In this document: positions 28,547 through 38,662 of the stretch, piece by piece
Layout: every line of letters begins with the position of its first letter
Numbering within the stretch: position 1 is the first letter of the stretch
Source of the DNA: Niabella beijingensis
GTDB lineage: Bacteria; Bacteroidota; Bacteroidia; Chitinophagales; Chitinophagaceae
NCBI RefSeq assembly: GCF_020034665.1
Contig: NZ_JAIQDI010000001.1
Span: forward strand, 2,480,001-2,544,000
Length of the DNA: 64,000 nucleotides
Reading direction: 5' to 3'
Notes under the pieces: model-generated
The model's database searches: none
What the model was told of the DNA's origin: nothing
What the model saw: the letters and a program-made list of their open reading frames with translations, nothing else
Translations under genes and position numbers: made by a program

Positions 28547-30253
28547 TTATGAATTCATGCTTGCGAGGAATTCTTCATTGCTTTTTGTACCCTTCATGCG
28601 GCGGAGTAATTCCGTCATTGCTTCTTCTGTTTTCATATCTGCCAGGTATACGCGCAGCAGGTTCATGCGTTGCAGTACGTCCCGGTCCAGCAGCAGGTCA
28701 TCCCTTCTGGTAGAAGATGCAGTAAGATCAATAGCCGGATAAACCCGCTTATTGGAGAGTCTTCTGTCCAGCTGCAGTTCCATGTTACCGGTTCCTTTAA
28801 ATTCTTCAAAAATCACTTCGTCCATTTTGCTTCCGGTATCGATCAGCGCTGTTGCCAGGATGGTTAAAGAACCGCCGTTCTCGATCTTACGTGCAGCACC
28901 AAAGAATTGTTTGGGTTTTTGCATGGCATTGGCTTCCACACCACCACTCAATACCTTACCGGACGCCGGTGATACGGTATTGTGTGCACGTGCCAGACGT
29001 GTGATGGAATCCAGCAGGATCACTACGTCATGACCGCATTCTACCAGCCGTTTTGCCTTTTGCAATGCAACGGTAGAAACCTTAACGTGTTTCTCCGCAG
29101 GCTCATCAAAAGTAGAAGCGATTACTTCTGCCTTTACGCTGCGCTCCATATCAGTAACCTCTTCCGGGCGTTCATCCACCAGTACTACCATCAGGTAACA
29201 TTCCGGATGGTTTTCGGCAATGGCATTGGCCACTGCCTTTAACAACATGGTCTTACCCGTTTTGGGCTGTGCCACGATCAGTCCGCGCTGTCCTTTACCA
29301 ATGGGAGTAAACAGGTCGATGATCCTTGTAGACAGATCAGAAGGGCGGGTGAACAGGTTTAGTTTTTCGTAGGGGAATAAGGGGGTGAGGTAATCGAACG
29401 GAACACGGTCTCTTACCTCATCCGGTTTTTTACCATTGATGGTATCCACTTTCAGGAGGGCAAAATATTTTTCTCCTTCCTTTGGAGGACGTACGGCACC
29501 ATGAATGGTATCCCCTGTTTTTAAGCCAAATAATTTTATCTGTGACGGAGATACATAAACATCGTCCGGGCTTGAAAGGTAGTTGTAATCTGAAGAGCGA
29601 AGGAATCCATAGCCGTCCGGCATCATTTCCAGCACCCCTTCACTCAGGATAACACCGTCGAACTCCACGTTAAAGGAGGGACTGTTAAAGGAAGTGCTCT
29701 GATCTTTTTTTGATGCGTATACTTTGTTTTCTACAGGGAACTCTGTTTCTTCTGCTACAGGAACTACCGGATTGTCGTACTTTTCGGTAGCCTTCAATGC
29801 CTGCAGAATAAAGGCTTCCGTGGCGGCATCTGTTTTGAAGACGGTTCCGGCACCATCTGTCGGAGCTTCAGTTTCCTCAGCAGCCGGTGCTTCTTTCACA
29901 ACCGGTTCTTCCTGTTCTTTCTTTGCCGGTGCTTTTTTCTTTTTAGGAGCTGCTTTTTTTGCTGCGGCTTTCTTTGCCGGTGCTTTGGTGGCTTTTTCAG
30001 CAGGTTCTTCATCTTTTCCTTCTTCTTCCACAAAAGCCTCTTCTGTTCCGATGGACGTAGTGGCTTTTACAATACGTTTTCTTTTGGGGCGTTCTCCGGA
30101 GGAAGCTTTTGATCCTGTTACAGCCTGACTGTCCAGGATTTTGTAGATCAGATCCTGTTTGTTTAATTTTTTGGCATTAGGGATCTTTAACTGTTCGGCA
30201 ATGTCTAACAGTTCAGGAACGAGCATATCGTTCAATTGTAAAATGTCATACAT
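28547..30253 (-). CDS. rho: Transcription termination factor Rho
   Basis: 568 residues, longer than the 420 of E. coli Rho. An N-terminal Rho_N (SAP-like) region is followed by a Lys/Ala/Glu-rich insertion (about residues 55-140, [15 protein letters not shown] type) usual in Bacteroidota. The RNA-binding domain then includes [13 protein letters not shown], and the ATPase domain has Walker [12 protein letters not shown] and the [13 protein letters not shown] segment. The hexameric helicase releases untranslated RNA from RNA polymerase. It is monocistronic with its own terminator. Confidence 0.97.
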   Translation of the reverse strand: MYDILQLNDMLVPELLDIAEQLKIPNAKKLNKQDLIYKILDSQAVTGSKASSGERPKRKRIVKATTSIGTEEAFVEEEGKDEEPAEKATKAPAKKAAAKKAAPKKKKAPAKKEQEEPVVKEAPAAEETEAPTDGAGTVFKTDAATEAFILQALKATEKYDNPVVPVAEETEFPVENKVYASKKDQSTSFNSPSFNVEFDGVILSEGVLEMMPDGYGFLRSSDYNYLSSPDDVYVSPSQIKLFGLKTGDTIHGAVRPPKEGEKYFALLKVDTINGKKPDEVRDRVPFDYLTPLFPYEKLNLFTRPSDLSTRIIDLFTPIGKGQRGLIVAQPKTGKTMLLKAVANAIAENHPECYLMVVLVDERPEEVTDMERSVKAEVIASTFDEPAEKHVKVSTVALQKAKRLVECGHDVVILLDSITRLARAHNTVSPASGKVLSGGVEANAMQKPKQFFGAARKIENGGSLTILATALIDTGSKMDEVIFEEFKGTGNMELQLDRRLSNKRVYPAIDLTASSTRRDDLLLDRDVLQRMNLLRVYLADMKTEEAMTELLRRMKGTKSNEEFLASMNS

Positions 30254-30419
30254 AAATGTGCGGGATTAATCAAAAGATTAAATCTTAATGAGATAATTAA
30301 TTTGGTAAAGATTTTAAGTTTTTTGGATTGACAAATGATAATTGATATTATCATTCAGCAGAGATGATCATATGTTATAGGGTCATTTCCGTGACAAAAT
30401 TAGCACCTTTTAACTAAAA

Positions 30420-31508
30420 TCAAAAATTTTTAATAATTATCTCTCCGTTTTGGGTAATTCTTAACGGACTTTCGGGGAAGTCGCTGCTGCTCAAGTACTT
30501 TATGCGATGGCGGGCGGTTGCCGCGGTATCCAGGCGGGGTGTACGGTCGTTTCCGGGTAGCTGGATCGTGGAAATGATCCTCCCCCCGGTGAAGTCCCCG
30601 TTCTTATCCACTGTTATTTTCAGGATGGGCGCCCGGCCCAGCGGTCCGTTAAGACTAATGGAGCCGTAAGTGGCATAATTACCCAGACTATAAGCGATCA
30701 GCTTTTTTTTGTAGAGTTCAATCCCCCGGGTAACGTGGGGGCCGCTGCCCAGTACCAGGTCGGCGCCGGCATCGATACAGGCGCGGGCAAATGCATATAC
30801 ATTGCCCCTGTCCTCACCGTGGTAAAGCTCTTTTTGTTTCTGCACGTGCTCCATCGTTCCCCCCTCTGCACCGCCGTGAAAATAAACGATCACCAGGTCC
30901 GCACTGTCCTTTATGCGTTCGATCAGCCGGGCAACCGGCAAAGGGTGGCTGATGTGGAGGTGCCGCCAGCCAAATCCGGCGGTAACGATACCGTAACGGA
31001 TGCCGTTTTTGGTGATGATCCGGTGGGCCTGGTGGTGTTTGACCCCGGCAAAGCCGATACCGCTTTTTTTCAGCAGCGCCATGGTTTCGTCCAGCCCTTT
31101 GGCACCAAAGTCTCCGGAGTGGTTATTGGCAAGACTCAGGAAATCAAAGCCTGCATCCCTGAAATGCTTTTCAGCACCCGGCGGCATCCTGAAGGCATAG
31201 CAGTTTTTGGGATTGATGCATTTTTTTTCCGGTACAGGAGTGCTGGTGATCACCCCCTCCAGGTTGCCGATCAGGAAATCGCCCGACTTCAATGAGTCTG
31301 CCAGGGGCAGCAGGATGTTCCTTTTAGGCATCCGCAGTGTGTTCGGAAAGTCGGACCCAAGCATCATGTCTCCGACAGCAGTAATGGTAATCAGCCCCTT
31401 CTTCCCGGCAACCACCTCTTTTTGTTCAACAGGTGCTGCCGGCAAAGGATCCGGATCCTTACAGCCGGTGATAAAAAGGCCAGCGGTGATATAAAAAAGC
31501 AGTCGCAT
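30420..31508 (-). CDS. CapA family metallophosphatase-like lipoprotein
   Basis: About 362 residues starting MRLLFYITAGLFITGC, a lipoprotein signal; the longer frame to 31595 adds a leader with no signal peptide sense. The CapA/PgsA fold is marked by ITAVGDMMLGSDFPN, NLEGVIT, FDFLSLANNHSGDFG and YFHGGAEGG, all metal-ligand positions of calcineurin-like phosphoesterases. CapA takes part in poly-gamma-glutamate capsule synthesis elsewhere, but no capB/capC is nearby and the role here is unknown. Confidence 0.88.
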   Translation of the reverse strand: MRLLFYITAGLFITGCKDPDPLPAAPVEQKEVVAGKKGLITITAVGDMMLGSDFPNTLRMPKRNILLPLADSLKSGDFLIGNLEGVITSTPVPEKKCINPKNCYAFRMPPGAEKHFRDAGFDFLSLANNHSGDFGAKGLDETMALLKKSGIGFAGVKHHQAHRIITKNGIRYGIVTAGFGWRHLHISHPLPVARLIERIKDSADLVIVYFHGGAEGGTMEHVQKQKELYHGEDRGNVYAFARACIDAGADLVLGSGPHVTRGIELYKKKLIAYSLGNYATYGSISLNGPLGRAPILKITVDKNGDFTGGRIISTIQLPGNDRTPRLDTAATARHRIKYLSSSDFPESPLRITQNGEIIIKNF

Positions 31509-31636
31509 ATTGAATGTAAAGATAACCAGAAAGGCCGGAGAAACAGATCCCCCGTACCGGGGATATAACTGATGGAAGGAATGATGAAAAAGCATACAGC
31601 TCTTGTGATTATCTTTGCAGCTTAAGAAATAGCAAT

Positions 31637-33076
31637 ATGTTTAACAAAAGGATTAAAATTAAAGAACTCCTGCAACAGGAGCCGGCAGAACAGCAAGTAA
31701 CAGTAATGGGATGGGTACGTACCTTCAGGAATAATCAGTTCATTGCCCTGAATGACGGAACCACCAATACCAATCTGCAGGTAGTGGCCACCCTGGGAGC
31801 ATTTGATGAATCCTTGTTAAAACGGATCACCACATCGGCATCCCTGAAGGTGACCGGCACGGTGGTGCCTTCTGTGGGAAAAGGCCAGAAACTGGAAGTG
31901 AAAGCGGAGTCGATCGAAATCCTGGGTGATTCGGATGCGGAGGCTTATCCGCTGCAGCCTAAGAAACATTCCCTGGAATTCCTGCGGGAAAAAGCGCACC
32001 TGCGGTTCCGTACCAATACCTTCGGGGCTGTTTTTCGTGTAAGGCATGCACTGGCCTTCGCTGTGCACAAGTTTTTTAACGACAAGGGATTTGTTTACCT
32101 GCACACACCAATTATTACCGCCAGCGATGCCGAGGGCGCCGGGGAAATGTTCCGTGTAACGACATTACCCTTTGAAAATACACCCAAAAATGAAGATGGG
32201 TCGATCAATTTTAAGGAAGATTTTTTTGGAAAATCGACAAATTTAACAGTAAGTGGTCAATTAGAAGGAGAATTAGGGGCAACAGCCTTTGGTGAGATCT
32301 ATACGTTTGGCCCTACATTCCGTGCGGAAAACAGCAATACGGCCCGGCATCTGGCCGAGTTCTGGATGATTGAACCGGAGATGGCGTTCTATGACCTGGA
32401 GGATAATGCCAACCTTGCTGAAGAATTTATTAAGTATATTATCCGTTATGCCCTGGAAAACAACCGGGAAGATCTTGATTTTCTTGCCCAGCGCCTGACA
32501 GATGAAGAAAAACAGCTGCCCCAGGATAAACGCAGCGACATGGGATTGATTGAAAAGCTGGAATTTGTACTGAATAACGACTTTCAGCGTCTGTCTTATA
32601 CCGAGGCGATCGAGATCCTGAAGGAAAGTAATCACAACAAGAAAAAGAAATTCCAGTACCCCGTAACCGGCTGGGGCATGGATCTTCAGAGCGAACATGA
32701 GCGTTACCTGGTGGAGAAGCATTTTAAAAAGCCGGTGATACTGATGAACTATCCGGCGTCCATCAAGGCGTTTTATATGCGCATTAATGATGATGGAAAG
32801 ACCGTGGCGGCCATGGATATCCTGGCACCCGGGATCGGAGAGATTGTGGGCGGCTCCCAGCGGGAAGAGCGGCTGGATGTGTTGGTGAAAAAAATGGAAC
32901 AGATGAATATTCCCCAGGAAGAATTGTCCTGGTACCTGGATACCCGCCGCTTTGGTACGGTTCCGCATGCGGGTTTTGGGCTTGGCTTTGAGCGGATGAT
33001 CCAGTTTGTAACCGGAATGAGCAATATCAGGGATGTGATCGCCTTTCCGCGGACGCCCAAAAGCGCCGAGTTTTAA
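31637..33076 (+). CDS. asnS: Asparaginyl-tRNA synthetase
   Basis: 479 residues: an N-terminal OB-fold anticodon-binding domain ([21 protein letters not shown]) and a class II catalytic core with [40 protein letters not shown] (motif 2) and [27 protein letters not shown] (motif 3). It charges tRNA-Asn, whose gene lies 3 kb downstream at 36013. A TATCTTTG -7 box at 31610-31617 predicts a short leader of about 15 bases. Confidence 0.97.
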   Translation: MFNKRIKIKELLQQEPAEQQVTVMGWVRTFRNNQFIALNDGTTNTNLQVVATLGAFDESLLKRITTSASLKVTGTVVPSVGKGQKLEVKAESIEILGDSDAEAYPLQPKKHSLEFLREKAHLRFRTNTFGAVFRVRHALAFAVHKFFNDKGFVYLHTPIITASDAEGAGEMFRVTTLPFENTPKNEDGSINFKEDFFGKSTNLTVSGQLEGELGATAFGEIYTFGPTFRAENSNTARHLAEFWMIEPEMAFYDLEDNANLAEEFIKYIIRYALENNREDLDFLAQRLTDEEKQLPQDKRSDMGLIEKLEFVLNNDFQRLSYTEAIEILKESNHNKKKKFQYPVTGWGMDLQSEHERYLVEKHFKKPVILMNYPASIKAFYMRINDDGKTVAAMDILAPGIGEIVGGSQREERLDVLVKKMEQMNIPQEELSWYLDTRRFGTVPHAGFGLGFERMIQFVTGMSNIRDVIAFPRTPKSAEF

Positions 33077-33093
33077 AAAATAAGGGTCAGCAT

Positions 33094-33130
33094 AAAAAAG
33101 GGCAATATTTATTAAATATTGCCCTTTTTT
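33094..33130. terminator. Bidirectional terminator between asnS and the GH10-like gene
   Basis: AAAAAAGGGCAATATTTA and its complement form a long stem separated by very few bases, with A and T runs at the ends. It serves both convergent genes. Confidence 0.87.
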
Positions 33131-33131
33131 A

Positions 33132-34352
33132 TTAATTATCTGGCTTTTTTGGCAGCCAGTTCATTGGAGGGATCTTTGCCGGGATGCGGTAATAATTATT
33201 CCTCAGGGAATCGTTCCATCCGGCCGGGTTCTTATCAAAGCTTTTGCTGTTAAAATACACACTACCCTGGATCCTGGGATTATTTCGCAATATTCTAATC
33301 TGTTGGGGAATCTGGGAAGGTTTTTTCCAGTTGGCATTGGTTTCATAGTAACGGTAAATACCGTGCCCGATATACACGTGGCGGCCGTAGCTGTGCTTTG
33401 CCCACCAGTCCACCATGGTTTCATAAGGGATCAGGTGATCGCCGATCTCCCGGTACAGTTGCGGGGTTACATAGTCGATCCACCCCATTTTCAGCCACAG
33501 CAGGATGTCGGCATAAAGATCATCGTAGTTGGTCATGCCCGCTTTTGTAGGGCTGCCTGCCGGATCCTGTGAGGCATTTCTCCACACGGCAAAGGGGCTG
33601 ATCCCGAACTTGCACCAGGGTTTTATACCTTTTATTGCGATGTCCAGGTTCCTGATCATAGAATCTACATTGCTTCTTCTCCAGTCTGCTTTGCTGAGGG
33701 TGGTTCCGGATTTTTTATACGCATAATCGTCCGGGAACGGTTTGCTACCGATGGGATAAGGATAAAAATAATCGTCCATATGGATGCCGTCAATATCATA
33801 ACGGCGTACAATATCCTTTACCACATCGATCACAAATTGCTGTACCTGTTTATTGGAAGGGTTAAAATAGCGGGTGGTGCCATAGGTAACAAACCAATCC
33901 GGTCTTTTGCGGATCATATTATCTGAAGCGATAGAAGAAGCGCCTATTCTGAATTCTGCCCGGTAAGGATTCAGCCATGCATGAAACTCCATACCCCGTT
34001 TGTGTGTTTCCTGTATCATAAAGGCGAGAGGATCATAAAACGGAACAGGGGCCCTCCCCTGCACACCGGTCAGCCACTGGCTCCAGGGTTCATAAGGCGA
34101 TGGGTAAAACGCGTCGCCGCTGGGCCGTACCTGTGCGATGATCGCATTCATTCCATTGCATTTGTGCAGGTCGAGCTGGCGGATGAATTCCGCCTTTTGC
34201 TCAGCCACCGTGGCCTTCTGCGGCGGCCAGTCGATGCCCAGTACCGTGGCAATCCAAACACCACGGAATTCATATTCGGGCTGCTGTGCAAAGCAGCAAT
34301 TGCAAAGGAATGTAAAAACAAGCCCGGTAAGGATAAAACGGATCGATGTCAT
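33132..34352 (-). CDS. GH10-like (GHL10) family exported glycoside hydrolase
   Basis: 406 residues with a signal peptide (MTSIRFILTGLVFTFLCNCCFAQ). The hallmark EFRGVWIATVLGIDWPPQK opens the TIM-barrel; later come GMEFHAWLNPYRAEF, IDGIHMDDYFYPYP and GWIDYVTPQLYRE. These fit the glycosyl hydrolase-like 10 family, related to bacterial proteins that cleave peptidoglycan-type or other glycans. The DD in HMDDYF and the following acidic residues are candidate catalytic groups. It stands apart from the glycan-use operons and may act on the cell envelope. Confidence 0.87.
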   Translation of the reverse strand: MTSIRFILTGLVFTFLCNCCFAQQPEYEFRGVWIATVLGIDWPPQKATVAEQKAEFIRQLDLHKCNGMNAIIAQVRPSGDAFYPSPYEPWSQWLTGVQGRAPVPFYDPLAFMIQETHKRGMEFHAWLNPYRAEFRIGASSIASDNMIRKRPDWFVTYGTTRYFNPSNKQVQQFVIDVVKDIVRRYDIDGIHMDDYFYPYPIGSKPFPDDYAYKKSGTTLSKADWRRSNVDSMIRNLDIAIKGIKPWCKFGISPFAVWRNASQDPAGSPTKAGMTNYDDLYADILLWLKMGWIDYVTPQLYREIGDHLIPYETMVDWWAKHSYGRHVYIGHGIYRYYETNANWKKPSQIPQQIRILRNNPRIQGSVYFNSKSFDKNPAGWNDSLRNNYYRIPAKIPPMNWLPKKPDN

Positions 34353-34394
34353 AGTCTACAAATGTAGCCCAACCGTCTTTAATAAAAAACCTTG

Positions 34395-34853
34395 TCAGCG
34401 ATGCAACTTATCAAGCATTTTGCTGATCTTCTCCGCTTCTTCCGTGCTTACCGTACCAAAAAATGCTGCAATATTATCATCGGTCTGGTCCAGCAGGGCC
34501 AGCTTTTCCAGTCCCTCCTGTGTGATCACCACATCCACCAGCCGGTGATCTATATGGTTGATGCTTTTTGTGACCATTTTTTTCAGTACCAGGCGATCCA
34601 CAATGCGGCTGGTATCGCTCATTTTATCCATCATCCTTGCCCGTATCTGCAAGGTGGATAAGGGTTTGGGATAACTGCCCCTCAGGATCCGCAGGATGTT
34701 GTATTGCTGTACGGTCACGTCCTCTTTTTTAAAGCCTTCTTTTAAAAAAGCCTGGAGACTGCTGGTGGTATATATAAGATTTAAGGCCAGTCTGTGATAG
34801 CTGCTCTTAAACTGCCGCTGGTTTATTTTTTCCTCAATGGACATAGAACCCAT
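34395..34853 (-). CDS. MarR family transcriptional regulator
   Basis: 152 residues with a winged helix: TVQQYNILRILRGSYPKPLSTLQIRARMMDKMSDTSRIVDRLVLKKMV and the wing DHRLVDVVITQEGLEKL. It is divergent from the aldo/keto reductase at 35040, so that gene is a likely target. ATG at 34853 or 34844. Confidence 0.9.
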   Translation of the reverse strand: MGSMSIEEKINQRQFKSSYHRLALNLIYTTSSLQAFLKEGFKKEDVTVQQYNILRILRGSYPKPLSTLQIRARMMDKMSDTSRIVDRLVLKKMVTKSINHIDHRLVDVVITQEGLEKLALLDQTDDNIAAFFGTVSTEEAEKISKMLDKLHR

Positions 34854-35039
34854 ATTTAGTTTTTTGCTTTTCTGAATAGGTGTTGCATGTATTATTTAAT
34901 ACATTTCTCTTGGTTTACTTTACTCCGGAAATTATAGAAAAAACCGGTACAAACAAACATTTGTGCTGTTTTTTAAAGAAACTTTGCTATTTCTTCAATA
35001 AAGATGGTTTGAACCGGTTTGTTTTGGAAATTTGCTGTT

Positions 35040-35930
35040 ATGGAATATCGTTTTTTAGGCGGCACCGGGTTTTCTGTTTCCGCCATCAGCTTTGGCTGTA
35101 TGTCGTTAACAAACAGCAACAGGAAAGACGGCATGCAGTTGCTCCGGGAAGCCGTTGCGCGCGGAATCAATTTTTTTGATACGGCGGACCTTTATGAAAA
35201 AGGTGACAATGAGCGACTGGTTGGCGAAGCGTTGAAACCCATGCGGAGTAAAATTTTCCTGGCTACAAAAGCAGGCAATCAATGGAGGGCGGATGGCTCC
35301 GGCTGGGACTGGAACCCGCGCCGGGACTATATCTTAGACTGTGCGGAAAAGAGCCTGAAACGGTTGCAGACCGATTATATTGATCTGTACCAACTGCATG
35401 GGGGCACGATTGAGGACAATATCGATGAAACCATTGAAGCGTTTGAATTACTGAAGCAACAGGGAAAGATCCGGTATTATGGCATCAGCAGCATCCGTCC
35501 CAATGTAATCAGCGAGTATGTGAAACGTTCTTCCATTGAATCGGTAATGTTGCAGTACAGCCTGCTTGACCGGCGCCCGGAGGAGGCGGTACTGGGATTA
35601 CTAAAGGAAAAAAATAAAGGAGTTTTAGTAAGAGGTGCACTGGCACAGGGCCTTTTGATCGACAAGCCTGCCCGGGAATACCTGGATCAGCCGGCGGCAT
35701 CGGTGCAGCAGTTGCAGCAGGCGTTGCGCGAGCCGGCAGGCCGTTATCCGCCGGGGCAGCTGGCACTGCAGTATGTGTTGCAAAACCCGGCAGTGACCAC
35801 GGTAGTAGCCGGTGTACGCACAGCCGGACAGTTGCAGGACCTGCTGGAGGCCCTGGAGCCGGTACCGGCAGCAGTTACGGAAAGGCTGGCAGCGGTATTA
35901 CCCCCGCAAAAATATACGCAGCACCGGTAA
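35040..35930 (+). CDS. Aldo/keto reductase
   Basis: 296 residues from ATG 35040 (MEYRFLGGTGFSVS, the classical start). Catalytic tetrad is visible: Asp and Tyr in FFDTADLYEKGDNERLVGEAL, Lys in FLATKAG, His in YQLHGG. NADPH-binding segments near the C-terminus (VVAGVRTAGQL) are present. It reduces carbonyl compounds; the natural substrate is unknown. A MarR gene diverges from it and may regulate it in response to reactive electrophiles (inference). Confidence 0.92.
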   Translation: MEYRFLGGTGFSVSAISFGCMSLTNSNRKDGMQLLREAVARGINFFDTADLYEKGDNERLVGEALKPMRSKIFLATKAGNQWRADGSGWDWNPRRDYILDCAEKSLKRLQTDYIDLYQLHGGTIEDNIDETIEAFELLKQQGKIRYYGISSIRPNVISEYVKRSSIESVMLQYSLLDRRPEEAVLGLLKEKNKGVLVRGALAQGLLIDKPAREYLDQPAASVQQLQQALREPAGRYPPGQLALQYVLQNPAVTTVVAGVRTAGQLQDLLEALEPVPAAVTERLAAVLPPQKYTQHR

Positions 35931-35970
35931 ATTTTTTTTGAATTAATTCCCTTTCAAATAAAAATATCCT

Positions 35971-35978
35971 TATTTTTG
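35971..35978 (+). promoter_or_regulatory. -7 box upstream of tRNA-Asn
   Basis: TATTTTTG fits TAnnTTTG and lies 34 bases before the tRNA. A -33 box is not clear. Confidence 0.55.
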
Positions 35979-36012
35979 CAACCCTTAATAGCGTATGCTG
36001 TTAGGAGCATAT

Positions 36013-36086
36013 TCCTCCTTAGCTCAGTTGGTTAGAGCATCTGACTGTTAATCAGAGGGTCGCTGGTTCAAGTCCAGCAGGGGGAG
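36013..36086 (+). tRNA. tRNA-Asn (GTT anticodon)
   Basis: A 74-nt cloverleaf: acceptor TCCTCCT/AGGGGGA with discriminator G, D arm AGCTCAGTTGGTTAGAGC, anticodon stem-loop CTGACTGTTAATCAG with anticodon GTT, T arm GCTGG-TTCAAGT-CCAGC. CCA is not encoded. It marks the start of a more variable region and is followed by a short terminator hairpin and a tandem repeat. Confidence 0.97.
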
Positions 36087-36105
36087 CTGAAAATCAACTA
36101 TTTAC

Positions 36106-36131
36106 AAGGGTCGCGCTTCGCGGCCCTTTAA
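36106..36131 (+). terminator. Terminator after tRNA-Asn
   Basis: AAGGGTCGCG-CTT-CGCGGCCCTT forms a GC-rich stem with one G-T pair, followed by a short T stretch. Confidence 0.75.
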
Positions 36132-36152
36132 ATTTGCCAGTAATTTGCCAGT
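36131..36152 (+). repeat. Tandem 11-bp repeat AATTTGCCAGT downstream of tRNA-Asn
   Basis: Two exact copies, back to back, 45 bases after the tRNA 3' end. This is a typical place for an integration remnant, but no integrase or distal copy was seen in the window, so it is described only as a repeat. Confidence 0.75.
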
Positions 36153-36338
36153 GGCATATTTAGCAGTGAAGCAAAGAGCTGTTTACACTATAAAGATACC
36201 TAATTTTCCCCGCGATTTGTCATCCCCTTTTTGGCGCTTTTAAATCGATTAAATAGAAATAGTATTCATGGGAATAATTCTGAGGGAATTTTTCAAGGAA
36301 TTATCTATGTATTAGATTTTCGTTTAGTAAATTGATGA

Positions 36339-38651
36339 ATGGGAAAGACGATTATCTTACTTTATAGGATATGCACTTTTGTAATCTATTTTATTTGCAC
36401 AATAGTATCTTCTTTTTGCCAGACAAAATCGGACCGGAATTGGCTGTTAAAAGATGTAAAAGAACTTCCATTGCCACCGGATACCAACCAAGTGCTGGCA
36501 ACTTACCCATTGAGCTATGAGGCACAGGTTATTGCTTACCACAACGAAGATCCTTCAAAAGAAATATATGTACCCGGAATTATAACTGGACGTTATGGAA
36601 ATGGCAAGGTTTTAGTCGTAGGGAGCAATGCCTATCTGGAACCGCCGTTGATTCAAAATCCAAATATTATCCAGTTCTGGAAAAATGTTTTTGATTGGTC
36701 CGGGGCATCCGGTGCCAATGCCGGATTTGAGATGCCTGGATTTGAGCGGGTAGTTACCATGGCCAATACAATGAATGTTTCTGCAGGTAGTCTGGATCCG
36801 CAGCGACTGTCTGATAATAAAGTCATTTTTGTTACCAATGAGCCGGTCGATCAGTCATATGTGCAAAAGCTGGATGCATTTGTACGGGATGGAGGCACCT
36901 TAGTGTATGTATCCTCCCTTTTCGAGTATAATAAAAAGTCAGATGATCACATATTTGCAACAAAAATGGATAGCCTCTTGCTTAATGCTGGGTTGTACCA
37001 TTTGGCAAATCCGATCCATTCAGGATCAACGGATGATACGCTGCGCATTTCAGCGGTCCCCAAGTACCTGATCGTGGATAGTATTCTTTCGAATCTGGCA
37101 AACTACAGGTACTATGATCTGTTTTATCACAAAGGTGCAGAGGTTGTGCCGTTGACGATTTTAAAATTGATCTTTTTTATGGCTCCCAAGAACGCCAAAA
37201 CATATCGGGATCTTTGTGAACTGATAGAAGATCCCGCTAACAAGTATTCCGATACCGCATCACTGAAAAAGCCATTGATAACCGCCTATTGGCCGGACCT
37301 TTTTAAATATCTGAACCGGGTAAACAGAGATTATCTGGCCTATGAAAAGGACTCAACCTACAAAGCAACGACCAATGGAGAATTTCCGGGCACGGTGCCG
37401 GATAATGCTTCGCGGATAACCAGGAAACTGCAGATCAGATTTTCTAATAAATGGAGCGGATTGCCGGAACCGGATAGCTCATTCAGAAGGTTGTACAGTA
37501 CCGGGCTGTATGTAGCCCCGGGTGATATGGTAACGGTTACCCTATCCGATATAAAAGACACCTCTCGGCGGCTAATGGCACAAATTGGAATACATGATGA
37601 TAATGTATCGGATGCAAATGAATATTACAGGAATCCGTTTAACCTGGTAAGGATGTTTAATCTGGATAAGAAAGAATTAATGATCCACTCTCTATATGGG
37701 GGGCTTCTTTATTTCGGGATCCCAGTTTCAGATAAAGGAAGCGTTCTTAATGTTGCGGTTACCGGCGCTGTGGAAGCACCTTTTTTTCAGTTGGGGAAAA
37801 CCACGGACAAACAATGGCTGCAAAAAGTGCGGCAAAACCCGGCTCCCTGGGCCGAACTGGCAACAGATAAAATTATTTTAACCGTTCCCTCGGATAGCAT
37901 TCGCAAACTTGAGCATCCGCAAAAGTTAATGCAGTTTTGGGATGAAGTAATGAACGCCAATGCAGACCTGGCCTTTATTCTGAAAGATCGCCCGCACCCG
38001 GAGCGGATCATTATTGATAATAATGTTAAATGGGGCGCAATGTATACCGTACCGTCAAAGATTGTAGCGCCCAACGACCGTAGTTTAACCAGACTTCTGA
38101 ATGTGCAGCATTTGCGAGACTCTGGAAGCTGGGGACATTTTCACGAACTGGGACATCGGCACCAGTTCGATGGTCTTGATTTTGATGATTTGGGCGAGGT
38201 GACCGTGAATTTGTATACATTGTACGTATATCAAACAATTTTAGGTAAGGATCTTTATCACGCCAGGGACGGGTCCCCGCGGGATAGCATCCTGAAAGCG
38301 ATCAAAGCATACATTGCGGCACCCGATTATGAAACCTGGAAAAGGGATCCGTTTTTACAACTCTTTACACTCTATTATCCGATTATTGACACTTTTGGCT
38401 GGAAGGCGATCAAGAAGTTAAACCGGTCGTTACGGAAACTTTACAATGAACAATATGGCGGCCGAAGCCTGGCACCACTCTACAAAAAAACGGATGATGA
38501 GCGCCGGAACCAGTATTTTGTTTTGCTTTCAAAAGCCATTGGAAGAAACCTGAATGTATATTTTGATACATTAAGGATCCCTGTTTCTGATCGTTCAAAA
38601 CAACAGGTCGCCGATTTGCCGGTCTGGATACCCGATCTGTTCAAAAGATAA
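36339..38651 (+). CDS. M60-like (enhancin-type) metallopeptidase, exported
   Basis: 770 residues with an N-terminal hydrophobic export signal (about residues 5-30). Zinc site HFHELGHRHQFDG (about residue 600) matches HExxH, and GEVTVN about 15 residues further supplies the third ligand typical of the M60/PF13402 family. The N-terminal half resembles the accessory domains of TCAF/SslE-like proteins. M60 enzymes often cleave mucin-type O-glycoproteins. It is the first gene after tRNA-Asn; the FecR/sigma and second susCD genes follow, which suggests acquisition as a host or glycoprotein utilisation locus (inference). Confidence 0.85.
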   Translation: MGKTIILLYRICTFVIYFICTIVSSFCQTKSDRNWLLKDVKELPLPPDTNQVLATYPLSYEAQVIAYHNEDPSKEIYVPGIITGRYGNGKVLVVGSNAYLEPPLIQNPNIIQFWKNVFDWSGASGANAGFEMPGFERVVTMANTMNVSAGSLDPQRLSDNKVIFVTNEPVDQSYVQKLDAFVRDGGTLVYVSSLFEYNKKSDDHIFATKMDSLLLNAGLYHLANPIHSGSTDDTLRISAVPKYLIVDSILSNLANYRYYDLFYHKGAEVVPLTILKLIFFMAPKNAKTYRDLCELIEDPANKYSDTASLKKPLITAYWPDLFKYLNRVNRDYLAYEKDSTYKATTNGEFPGTVPDNASRITRKLQIRFSNKWSGLPEPDSSFRRLYSTGLYVAPGDMVTVTLSDIKDTSRRLMAQIGIHDDNVSDANEYYRNPFNLVRMFNLDKKELMIHSLYGGLLYFGIPVSDKGSVLNVAVTGAVEAPFFQLGKTTDKQWLQKVRQNPAPWAELATDKIILTVPSDSIRKLEHPQKLMQFWDEVMNANADLAFILKDRPHPERIIIDNNVKWGAMYTVPSKIVAPNDRSLTRLLNVQHLRDSGSWGHFHELGHRHQFDGLDFDDLGEVTVNLYTLYVYQTILGKDLYHARDGSPRDSILKAIKAYIAAPDYETWKRDPFLQLFTLYYPIIDTFGWKAIKKLNRSLRKLYNEQYGGRSLAPLYKKTDDERRNQYFVLLSKAIGRNLNVYFDTLRIPVSDRSKQQVADLPVWIPDLFKR

Positions 38652-38662
38652 AATGAAACCAT

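Noticed and set aside
33374..33384. Additional CACGTG-containing parS sites outside the mnmG-ybeY gap (for example near 33374 and 41297)
   Set aside because: Only the central hexamer matches; the flanking TGTT and AACA bases are missing.
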